Below, piece after piece: positions 45,281 to 52,527 of a DNA stretch of 64,000 bases. How positions within the stretch are numbered: position 1 is the stretch's first letter; every line of letters begins with the position of its first letter. The notes under the pieces were generated by a model. That model saw only the letters and a list, made by a program, of their open reading frames with translations. It was not told where the DNA came from and made no database searches. The translations under genes were made by a program, and so were the position numbers. The DNA lies in NCBI GenBank assembly GCA_013289175.1, contig JABDAN010000005.1, positions 23,016 through 87,015 on the forward strand, given 5' to 3'. The DNA comes from Bacteroidota bacterium. Its GTDB lineage: Bacteria > Bacteroidota > Bacteroidia > Chitinophagales > Chitinophagaceae.

Positions 45281-45930
45281 TCTTTCATCAGTCCGTGTGC
45301 CTGAAGTTCGGTAACGAGCATCTGGGTATACTGTTTACTGGCCTTTACGATGTCTGGCGGATTCACCACTTTGGATTGCATAGAGATGAGCATTTTTTCC
45401 GTATTGGCATTGAAAAGATTGCTTTCGATATAATAAGTTTTGCTGGTAGAGTAATATCCGGGCGAATAAAAATTAGGCGTATATGCGTAATATCCGCTGT
45501 AATAATATCCGTAACCGGCGTAGGGCACATAAACTCCGGAAGAACTACCCTGAACATAGTGGGTTTTGTCCTCCTGGTCCACCACGGCGATGGTAAAAAT
45601 TCCATCGCAGCCCAGATCGCGGATGGCTTTTAGCAGCACATCCGTTTTGGGTAATTGATCCAAAGTAACGATCGGTCCAAAGGCATCAATGCTTTTCACT
45701 GTTTTAATCCTCTTGGCTTCGGCGGCTGCGGCCAAATCCGTTTCCAGGTTCAGCTGGGCGTCATAATTCTGGGTCATCGCGAAAATAAAAATCTTGTGTT
45801 TACCGGGTTGGGGAACGGGCATATCTTTTTGATTCACCCAGGTAGCCATGATGCGCATGGATGAACTGGGAGCACAGGCTGATAGCAGAGACAAGAGAAA
45901 CGCTGATCCGAAGATTTTTAGTTTGGACAT
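45277..45930 (-). CDS. Lipoprotein, DUF4136-like
   Basis: 217 residues with a lipobox (LLSLLSAC). The mature part reads ATWVNQKDMPVPQPGKHKIFIFAMTQNYDAQLNLETDLAAA, followed by a Tyr/Gly-rich insert (YVPYAGYGYYYSGYYAYTP) and ending in KQYTQMLVTELQAHGLMKD. The general layout resembles DUF4136-type lipoproteins of Bacteroidota, but I am not certain. The end overlaps the PAS kinase gene by four bases in convergent orientation. Confidence 0.7.
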   Translation of the reverse strand: MSKLKIFGSAFLLSLLSACAPSSSMRIMATWVNQKDMPVPQPGKHKIFIFAMTQNYDAQLNLETDLAAAAEAKRIKTVKSIDAFGPIVTLDQLPKTDVLLKAIRDLGCDGIFTIAVVDQEDKTHYVQGSSSGVYVPYAGYGYYYSGYYAYTPNFYSPGYYSTSKTYYIESNLFNANTEKMLISMQSKVVNPPDIVKASKQYTQMLVTELQAHGLMKD

Positions 45931-46070
45931 AACAATGCTTGAAGTGAGGGGAAATTAAATCTGCCTGCAACATACGCAATTGATTTGGCTTCGCCCATTT
46001 AAGGACCCACTACGGATATTCATGGTGAAAGGGAGGGAAGAAAAATTCTTTCCACCCCCTTTAAATTCTC

Positions 46071-47780
46071 CTATAATTCTTGGCGTTTCATTTGTCCGAT
46101 GGCATGGTCACAGGCGCGGGCAGTGAGCGCCATATAAGTCAATGAAGGATTTTGAGTGGAGGTACTCGTCATGCAGGCCCCGTCGGAGATATATACATTG
46201 GGGCAGGCGTGCAACTGGTTGAATTTGTTGAGCATGGAAGTCTTTGGATCCTTTCCCATGCGTACACCTCCCATCTCATGAATATCCAGACCCGGCGCCT
46301 GATGGGAATCATAGGTTTGAATTTGAGTAAATCCCGCCCGGGTATACATTTCAGTTAGTTGTTCCATAAAATCTTTCACCATCTTGTTGTCGTTGTCGTC
46401 GTAGTCAACGGAAAAATTCAGCAAGGGAACACCCCAATGATCGGTCTTGACCGGATCCAAACTCAGAAAATTACTTTCTTTCGGAATGGTTTCTCCCATC
46501 ATCTGAGATCCGATGCGCCAAGGACCCGGATCTTTTTTCGCCAGATTGTTTTTTAATTCAACACCAAAACCATCTTGCTTTTGTTCGGAGTACCGGTTCG
46601 CGGAAAAAACCGATGCGTATCCTCGGAGAAAATCTGTTTCCTGTCTGCGGACATTGCGGAATCGTGGAATATATGCACTCGTGGGTCGACCGCCGGCGGT
46701 GGACCTGTCTGGATATCCTTCGTATTGGGCTGAGATATGCCCCCGGTAGTTGTGAAAGGCAAAGTATTTTCCCAGTACTCCACTGTCATTGCCCAATCCA
46801 TGGGGAAAACGACTGGATTTTGAATTTAATAGAATGAGATTGGAATTGGTGGCTGCTGCATTCAAGAAAATTACCCGGGCAAAATATTCTGTCACCTCTT
46901 TGGTATTGGCATCTACCACCAGGACACCGGTTGCTTTTCCTTTCTTCTCATCATAGACAATGGACTGCACCACTGAAAAAGGGCGAAGGGTCATATTCCC
47001 GGTTTTCATAGCCCAAGGGATGGTGGTCGAATTGGCGGCAAAATAACCGCCGAACGGACATCCCCGCTGACAGAGGTTTCTGTTTTGGCATTGCCCCCGT
47101 CCCTGTTCCAAGTGAATAGGTTTGGGTTCGGTAAGGTGTGCGCATCTTGCATAGATTACGTGGCGGTCGGGATAATTTTTTGACACAAAATCCTTGAAAT
47201 AACTTTCTACACAACTGAGCTCCAGGGGTGGTAAAAATTCTCCATCCGGCAGCACATCCAGGCCGTCTTTGTTACCGGAAATACCTGCAAATTTCTCCAC
47301 ATAACTGTACCAGGGAGCAATGTCTTTATATCGAATAGGCCAGTCAACCGAGAATCCGTCCCTGGCTGGCCCCTCATAGTCGAAATCACTCCAACGCTGG
47401 GTTTGCCTTGCCCATAACAAGGATTTTCCGCCCACCTGATAACCCCGAATCCAGTCAAAGGGTTTTGTCTGGCCATAAGGCTGATCTGTATCCTTCACGA
47501 AAAATTGCATGGCATCCTCCCGGAAAGCATAACACCGGCTCACGACGGGGTTTGCCTGCGTAATCGCTTCAGGAACCTGACCCCGGTGCTCAAATTGCCA
47601 GGGTTCCAGATTGGTTGTGGTGTAATCCTTGGTATGCACCACATTTCTTCCTCTTTCCAATACCAGGGTCTTCAATCCGTTTTCACACAATTCCTTGGCT
47701 GCCCAGCCGCCGCTCATTCCCGAACCGATCACGATCGCATCGAAAGTCCGCGCTTTGACATCATCTTTCTGGTTTCCCAT
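46071..47780 (-). CDS. GMC family oxidoreductase (large subunit of membrane sugar/alcohol dehydrogenase)
   Basis: 569 residues. The FAD-binding start is DAIVIGSGMSGGWAAKELCENG. GGKSLLWARQTQRW, GCPFGGYFAANSTT (a Cys-rich loop typical of the gluconate 2-dehydrogenase type), FLNAAATNSNLILLNS, MGGVRMGKDPKTSML and SDGACMTSTSTQNPSLTYMALTARACDHAI follow. It oxidises a sugar or polyol using FAD and passes electrons to a cytochrome; that subunit is not in the window. Translated after the 178-residue subunit gene (12-base gap) in the same minus-strand operon. Related enzymes act on glucosides at C3. Confidence 0.92.
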   Translation of the reverse strand: MGNQKDDVKARTFDAIVIGSGMSGGWAAKELCENGLKTLVLERGRNVVHTKDYTTTNLEPWQFEHRGQVPEAITQANPVVSRCYAFREDAMQFFVKDTDQPYGQTKPFDWIRGYQVGGKSLLWARQTQRWSDFDYEGPARDGFSVDWPIRYKDIAPWYSYVEKFAGISGNKDGLDVLPDGEFLPPLELSCVESYFKDFVSKNYPDRHVIYARCAHLTEPKPIHLEQGRGQCQNRNLCQRGCPFGGYFAANSTTIPWAMKTGNMTLRPFSVVQSIVYDEKKGKATGVLVVDANTKEVTEYFARVIFLNAAATNSNLILLNSKSSRFPHGLGNDSGVLGKYFAFHNYRGHISAQYEGYPDRSTAGGRPTSAYIPRFRNVRRQETDFLRGYASVFSANRYSEQKQDGFGVELKNNLAKKDPGPWRIGSQMMGETIPKESNFLSLDPVKTDHWGVPLLNFSVDYDDNDNKMVKDFMEQLTEMYTRAGFTQIQTYDSHQAPGLDIHEMGGVRMGKDPKTSMLNKFNQLHACPNVYISDGACMTSTSTQNPSLTYMALTARACDHAIGQMKRQEL

Positions 47781-47792
47781 TTTAATATTTTG

Positions 47793-48329
47793 TTATGAGG
47801 CTTTTTGTACAGGAACGCAGCCCTGAAATTTTCCTGGCAACATTTTGTATCCCCTGATTTTTGTGAGATAATATTCGCAAGTGGTATAAGCTTCAATGGT
47901 TAGGTATTTGGTGGACTGATAAAAGAAACCTATACCTTTTTCCGAAGGCCTTTGTTGATTCAACTCCGCTACAATGGCTTTTCTTTGGGCATCGTCGAGG
48001 TCTGAAAAAGATTTCCCGGTTTTTTTTACCACGAAGGATTCAAATTCCCTCATTCCCTTGATATAATTTTCCTGTTGTTCTTTGGTAGCACAATCGTCCA
48101 CCATTTTTAAGACAAACAAATGGGCTGAAATATCCCGGGCACCCGGCGTGTCGGTTTTAGGAAGGATTGTTTCTGCCAGGTCTGCCAGCATGGCTTCTTC
48201 TTGCGGATCAATTTTTATGGATTTCAAAGGCAGGGAAACTTTTGGTGAGTCGTGCAGGCAGGCGGGAAGGAAAGCGACCCCAGCCCAGATCAATAGCAAC
48301 TGTTGTATGGCAACTCGTCTATTCGTCAT
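47793..48329 (-). CDS. Gluconate 2-dehydrogenase subunit 3 family protein
   Basis: 178 residues. It begins TNRRVAIQQLLLIWAGVAFLPAC, a Tat/lipoprotein-like signal with the pair RR and a Cys. LADLAETILPKTDTPGARDI, FVLKMVDDCAT and YYLTKIRGYKMLPGKFQGCVPVQ are hallmarks of the family. It is the small subunit that accompanies the GMC dehydrogenase encoded 12 bases downstream and probably carries it across the membrane. Usual length for the family. Confidence 0.92.
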   Translation of the reverse strand: MTNRRVAIQQLLLIWAGVAFLPACLHDSPKVSLPLKSIKIDPQEEAMLADLAETILPKTDTPGARDISAHLFVLKMVDDCATKEQQENYIKGMREFESFVVKKTGKSFSDLDDAQRKAIVAELNQQRPSEKGIGFFYQSTKYLTIEAYTTCEYYLTKIRGYKMLPGKFQGCVPVQKAS

Positions 48330-48502
48330 GCATTTTTCGAATTATCGAAGTGGAAAATATATTCAAAGATAGCAAGCATCCTAAAAATGGGGGATTTCCG
48401 TTTGTAATGTTAAAGAAGCCTGGTTTTCTGAAATAAACCTTGACCATCCCGTAAATATATTTAATTTTAATAGCCGAACACCCGGGCATTGTTGGATATA
48501 TC

Positions 48503-48910
48503 ATGAAGAAATTCCTGACCTCCATAGTAGCTGTTTTATATCTCTCCACTTCTTTGGGGGCGACCATACACCTTCACTATTGTATGGGGAAAATCGTTTC
48601 GTGGGGATTTCTAAACCATGAATCCGCCCATTGCCCTTACTGCGGCATGCCGAAAACGACCGGCAAGGAAGGCCAGCTTTCCAAAAAGAATTGTTGCAAA
48701 GACGATCAAAAAGAAATCAAAACAGGCGGCGACCAGAAATGGGCGCAGTCAGAATTTGAATTCCCGCAATTCGCAACCCATCCGCTTCCCGCGGAGGACT
48801 TCTTCGATTTATCCTACCCGGTTGTATTCAACGGCAATAGAACCCCTACCCATTCGCCCCCTTTTCTTAAACGATCTGTTTTTTTACTCCATCGCAATTT
48901 CCGCATTTGA
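48503..48910 (+). CDS. HYC_CC_PP family protein
   Basis: 135 residues: a signal-like helix (ILTSIVAVLYLSTSLGATI-type), then HLHYCMGKIVSWGF with the HYC motif, HCPYCGMPKT with two cysteines, and KKNCCKDDQKE with the CC motif. The C-terminal half is Phe/Pro-rich and ends in LLHRNFRI. The name is descriptive (HYC, CC and PP motifs). These proteins cluster with heavy-metal-handling genes in Bacteroidota; the next gene encodes an exported HMA protein. A metal-binding role is inferred from the Cys/His content. Confidence 0.85.
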   Translation: MKKFLTSIVAVLYLSTSLGATIHLHYCMGKIVSWGFLNHESAHCPYCGMPKTTGKEGQLSKKNCCKDDQKEIKTGGDQKWAQSEFEFPQFATHPLPAEDFFDLSYPVVFNGNRTPTHSPPFLKRSVFLLHRNFRI

Positions 48911-49013
48911 TCATTTTCTTTCCGCCCCGGCCACGGGGCCTCTGATGTTTTTGAAGTCAAAAACATCTTTCTATTTTAAAAAAATACTTTCTTGTTACCC
49001 TAAATAATTTTTT

Positions 49014-49529
49014 ATGAAGAGCCTTTATTTGTTGTGGACAGTCCTGCTTACGTCCACCCTTAGTTTTGGACAAATCCAATCGGTTTCTATTCAAGCCAGC
49101 GGACTTACTTGCAGTATGTGTAGCCGGGCCATCTATAAAGCACTGGAGAAAGTTCCGAACGTGTCCAATGTTGAGGAAGACATTGAACACACGAGTTATC
49201 ATATTCAGTTTAAGGATCCCGCCGTTGTATCCCTGGAAAATCTGAAAAAAGCGGTGACGGATGCCGGTTTTTCAGTTGCTTGGATGGAAGTGAATGCAAA
49301 TTTTCAAAACGTCGAAGTAGCCCCTGATTCGTCCTTGAGACTCAATAATCTCATTTTTCAATTCGTAGATATCCATAAACAAAACCTGCTGGGGAAAAAG
49401 AAGCTGCTGGTGGTGGATCGGGACTATCTATCCGACAAGGACCGAAAAAAATATGGGGCATCTTATCAGTCCATGCCAGCGGCAGAAGGCAACGGTCGAA
49501 TATTTCACGTGACGATCCGCCAATCATAA
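49014..49529 (+). CDS. Exported heavy-metal-associated (HMA) domain protein
   Basis: 171 residues with a signal peptide (LWTVLLTSTLSFGQ). Residues about 22-90 form an HMA ferredoxin-like domain with the metal site GLTCSMCSRAIYKALEKVPNV (CxxC) and GFSVAWMEV. The C-terminal 80 residues have no domain I recognise. HMA domains bind Cu(I), Zn or Hg; here the protein should be periplasmic. It lies 104 bases after the HYC_CC_PP gene and one base before the outer-membrane protein gene, suggesting one transcript. Confidence 0.88.
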   Translation: MKSLYLLWTVLLTSTLSFGQIQSVSIQASGLTCSMCSRAIYKALEKVPNVSNVEEDIEHTSYHIQFKDPAVVSLENLKKAVTDAGFSVAWMEVNANFQNVEVAPDSSLRLNNLIFQFVDIHKQNLLGKKKLLVVDRDYLSDKDRKKYGASYQSMPAAEGNGRIFHVTIRQS

Positions 49530-49530
49530 C

Positions 49531-50352
49531 ATGAAAAAAGCAATAGCAGTCATCGGCATCCAGGTGATGCTGGGGTGGGTCTGCGGCGATTTGGCGGCAC
49601 AAGAGTTATTCGTATTTACCGAACCGGCCAGCAACATGCCTGCCAAATCCCTCGGGCTCCGAGCCAGCAACTGGCTGATGTATGACAAATCAACCAGTTC
49701 GCTCAACTACCAGCTGCTTCCTGAAATTATGTGGGGAGCCAACAAGAACCTGATGATTCACCTGGATGGGTTTTTTACGAATCAAAACGGCCATTTTCAT
49801 GCAGTAGGAGGTGGTGGATATGCCAAGTACCGATTGTACGCAGCCGACGGTGTGAACAAACATTTCAGGTTGGCAGCTTTTGGTCGCCTGAGTCTGAACA
49901 ATTCAGAGATTTTTCAGCAAGAGATCGACCTTACTAGAAATAACACCGGATACGCACTCGGTTTGATCGGCACCCAGCTTTTGCACAAACAGGCGATTTC
50001 TGCAGCCATTGGTTTTAATCAGGCCTATAACAACGGCAGCCAGAACAAGATTCCACCGGGCCAGGCCGACCAGGCGCTGAACGCGAGTATTTCTACCGGC
50101 AGACTCATCTTCCCCCAAAAATATACGAATTACAAACAGACAAACCTGAATCTGATGCTGGAGCTGATCGGCCAGCACCTTTTAGCCACCCATGAAAATT
50201 TTTTGGATATGGCACCGGCCATTCAGTTTATTTTTCATAGCCAGACCCGGCTCGATATTGGATACAAATTTCAACTGTACAGCGACATGCAAAGAGTTGC
50301 CCCCAACGGAGTAATGATCCGTCTGGAATATCTTTTGTTCAATGCGTTTTAG
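49531..50352 (+). CDS. Probable outer-membrane protein of the metal-handling cluster
   Basis: 273 residues with a signal sequence (VIGIQVMLGWVCGDLAAQ). The mature part starts LFVFTEPASNMPAKSLGLRASNWLMY and has strand-rich repeats (YAKYRLYAADG, YALGLIGTQLLH, FLDMAPAIQFIFHSQTRLDIGYKFQLYS) ending in IRLEYLLFNAF, an aromatic C-terminal residue that fits a beta-barrel. I do not recognise a named family. It begins one base after the HMA gene stop, so it is part of the same operon and may be a porin or exporter component for the metal. Confidence 0.72.
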   Translation: MKKAIAVIGIQVMLGWVCGDLAAQELFVFTEPASNMPAKSLGLRASNWLMYDKSTSSLNYQLLPEIMWGANKNLMIHLDGFFTNQNGHFHAVGGGGYAKYRLYAADGVNKHFRLAAFGRLSLNNSEIFQQEIDLTRNNTGYALGLIGTQLLHKQAISAAIGFNQAYNNGSQNKIPPGQADQALNASISTGRLIFPQKYTNYKQTNLNLMLELIGQHLLATHENFLDMAPAIQFIFHSQTRLDIGYKFQLYSDMQRVAPNGVMIRLEYLLFNAF

Positions 50353-50387
50353 GTATTTTTATCGGACGCAATCCTTAATTTTTATAT

Positions 50388-51320
50388 ATGCCACTTCATA
50401 CCATTCTTGGAGCCAATGGAACCATCGCACGGGAACTGATTCCGATCCTGCAGTTAAATGGCCAGCAAATCCGCCTGGTTTCGCGAAATCCAAAACAGGT
50501 GCCGGGTGCGGACATTCGAACGGCCGATGTATTAAACAGAACAGCGGTTTTTGACGCAGTAAAAGGATCCGATGTGGTTTATTTACTGGTGGGTCTGGAA
50601 TACAACACCAAGACCTGGAAAACAAACTGGCCGGTCATTATGCGCAATACGATCGACGCCTGTAAAGCCAGTGCGGCAAAACTGGTCTTTTTTGACAATG
50701 TTTATATGTATGGTCGGGTGGAGGGTAAAATGACAGAATCTACTCCCTTTCGACCTTCCAGTGAAAAAGGAAAGATTCGGGCTGGTCTGGATGACATGCT
50801 GATGAGTGAAATTCAGTCGGGCAGTCTCAAAGGCCTCATCGCCAAAGCGGCGGATTTTTATGGACCCCGGGCTGAACAAACCAGTGTGGCCAGCATCCTA
50901 ATTTTCGATAAAATGAAAAAAGGTAAAACGGCCCAGTGGTTTGTCAATTCCAAACAACCCCATTCTTTTACCTACACGCCGGATGCAGCCAAGGGTCTTT
51001 ACCTGTTGGCGGTAACCGACAGCGCTTATGGTCAGGCTTGGCATCTGCCAACGGATGCTCCAGCGTTAACCGGGAATGAATTTGTGGCTTTGGCGGCGAA
51101 ATATATGAAAGCTGGAAATAAGGTGCAAACACTTCCAAAGTGGCTGATTAAAACAACGGGTTTATTCATGCCCATCATGAAAGAACTGAGCGAAATGTTA
51201 TATCAGAACGAGTATCCTTATGTGTTTGATTCTTCCAAATTTGAAAAGGCATTTCAATTCAGTCCGACAACCTACGATGCGGGAATACGCGAAACGGCGG
51301 AGTGGTATCTTGCATCCTGA
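50388..51320 (+). CDS. NAD-dependent epimerase/dehydratase family protein
   Basis: 310 residues: GANGTIARELIPIL (dinucleotide-binding GxxGxxG variant), DIRTADVLNRTAVFDAVKGSDVVYLLVG, FFDNVYMYGRVEGKM with the YxxxK-like region degraded, and a C-terminal substrate domain with YLLAVTDSAYGQAWHLPTD. It belongs to the extended-SDR/NmrA-like group. The canonical catalytic Tyr-Lys pair is unclear, so it may be a non-redox binding protein. It starts 35 bases after the metal cluster and is possibly co-transcribed, though functionally unrelated. Confidence 0.85.
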   Translation: MPLHTILGANGTIARELIPILQLNGQQIRLVSRNPKQVPGADIRTADVLNRTAVFDAVKGSDVVYLLVGLEYNTKTWKTNWPVIMRNTIDACKASAAKLVFFDNVYMYGRVEGKMTESTPFRPSSEKGKIRAGLDDMLMSEIQSGSLKGLIAKAADFYGPRAEQTSVASILIFDKMKKGKTAQWFVNSKQPHSFTYTPDAAKGLYLLAVTDSAYGQAWHLPTDAPALTGNEFVALAAKYMKAGNKVQTLPKWLIKTTGLFMPIMKELSEMLYQNEYPYVFDSSKFEKAFQFSPTTYDAGIRETAEWYLAS

Positions 51321-51387
51321 GCCCATGGGTTTAACCAAAAAAAATTTTCAGGTCGGATACCTGGTTAAATGAAATAGGAAAATTGGA

Positions 51388-52503
51388 TCAGATGGTTAGG
51401 TTTACGGTTTTCCCGGATTTCGCGGATTTATAGATGCCTTCAATCACTTTCAGGTCTTTCAATGCCTCTTCTCCATCTACTGGTAAAACGGGCTGTTTGC
51501 CATCCAATATAATGGCAGCCATTTCATCCATTTGTACAGCCTGGTGTACGGTTGTTGGGAAATTGAGCGGACCTTTATGGGTAAAACCTTCTGTTGGATC
51601 ATAGCCGGTTGCCGGATGCAATTCTGCAAATCCGTTCACGCCATCCAGAAAAAAACGATCCAGGTTGTTCATTGAATAAGTCGAGAGGCAGGAAGCCACG
51701 GCGCCACCGGGAAATCCAAGTTGAAACTGCATGGTTTCATCTATACCGGCAACGAATTTTACCGGATCGTTTTTTGTTTCCACTGCATTCACCCAGACCG
51801 GGTCCTCACCGATCATATAACGGGAACCGTTCACCGAATAAATCCCGATATCCATCATCGAACCACCGCCTGAAAGTTTTGGATTGAGTCGCCATTGCGA
51901 AGGATCTCCGATGGTGAACCCGGAGAGGCCTTGAAAAAAAGTTATTTTCCCAAATTCACCCGCTTTGCGAAGCCGAATGATTTCTAGGGTGTGCGGTTCA
52001 AAATGCATCCGGTATCCTACTAGAAGTTTTACATGCGCTTTTTTACAAGCGTCAATCATTTCTTCTCCTTCCTTCACACTGATGGCCATTGGCTTTTCAC
52101 ATATTACCTGTTTTCCCGCTTTGGCGACACGAATTGCTTCTTCTGCGTGCAAAGCGTTGGGGGTGATGATATAAACGGCATCTATATCAGAGTTATCCTG
52201 GATGGCATCGTAGTTATCGTAGTTGTAACAATTTTTTGCTGGAATATTGTATTTGGCCTGCCATGCTGCGATTTTGGATGGGGTACCGCTGATCAATCCG
52301 GTAAGTTTTGCTCTGGTACAAAGCGTCATGGCTTCTGCTACCCTGGTTGCATAGTTGCCCAGTCCCAAGATGGCAACATTCAGCGTTTTGCCGCTGAAGG
52401 TTTTATCGGCAGTCAGTCGGGTGGCCATCCCTAGACCGGGCAATAAAGACAGCCCGATGGCTGATCCGCTGATTTTCTGTAAAAATTTGCGTCGTGTATC
52501 CAT
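51388..52503 (-). CDS. Gfo/Idh/MocA family oxidoreductase (exported)
   Basis: 371 residues. The N-terminus TRRKFLQKISGSAIGLSLLPGL has an RR Tat-type signal. LNVAILGLGNYATRVAEAM is the dinucleotide site, AVYIITPNALHAEEAIRVAKAGKQVICEKPMAI carries the conserved EKP, and GGGSMMDIGIYSVNGSRYMIGE completes the core. It is therefore a periplasmic sugar dehydrogenase-like enzyme, similar to glucose-fructose oxidoreductase relatives. It lies 24 bases downstream of the 970-residue FAD/Fe-S enzyme gene on the same strand and may share its transcript. Confidence 0.92.
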   Translation of the reverse strand: MDTRRKFLQKISGSAIGLSLLPGLGMATRLTADKTFSGKTLNVAILGLGNYATRVAEAMTLCTRAKLTGLISGTPSKIAAWQAKYNIPAKNCYNYDNYDAIQDNSDIDAVYIITPNALHAEEAIRVAKAGKQVICEKPMAISVKEGEEMIDACKKAHVKLLVGYRMHFEPHTLEIIRLRKAGEFGKITFFQGLSGFTIGDPSQWRLNPKLSGGGSMMDIGIYSVNGSRYMIGEDPVWVNAVETKNDPVKFVAGIDETMQFQLGFPGGAVASCLSTYSMNNLDRFFLDGVNGFAELHPATGYDPTEGFTHKGPLNFPTTVHQAVQMDEMAAIILDGKQPVLPVDGEEALKDLKVIEGIYKSAKSGKTVNLTI

Positions 52504-52527
52504 TTTGGTATGTATTTAAGCGTTGGG

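Noticed and set aside
48618-49007. 129-codon plus-strand frame overlapping the HYC_CC_PP gene in another phase
   Set aside because: The overlapping frame has the diagnostic HYC and CC motifs. The other is Arg/Ser-rich and looks like a shadow.
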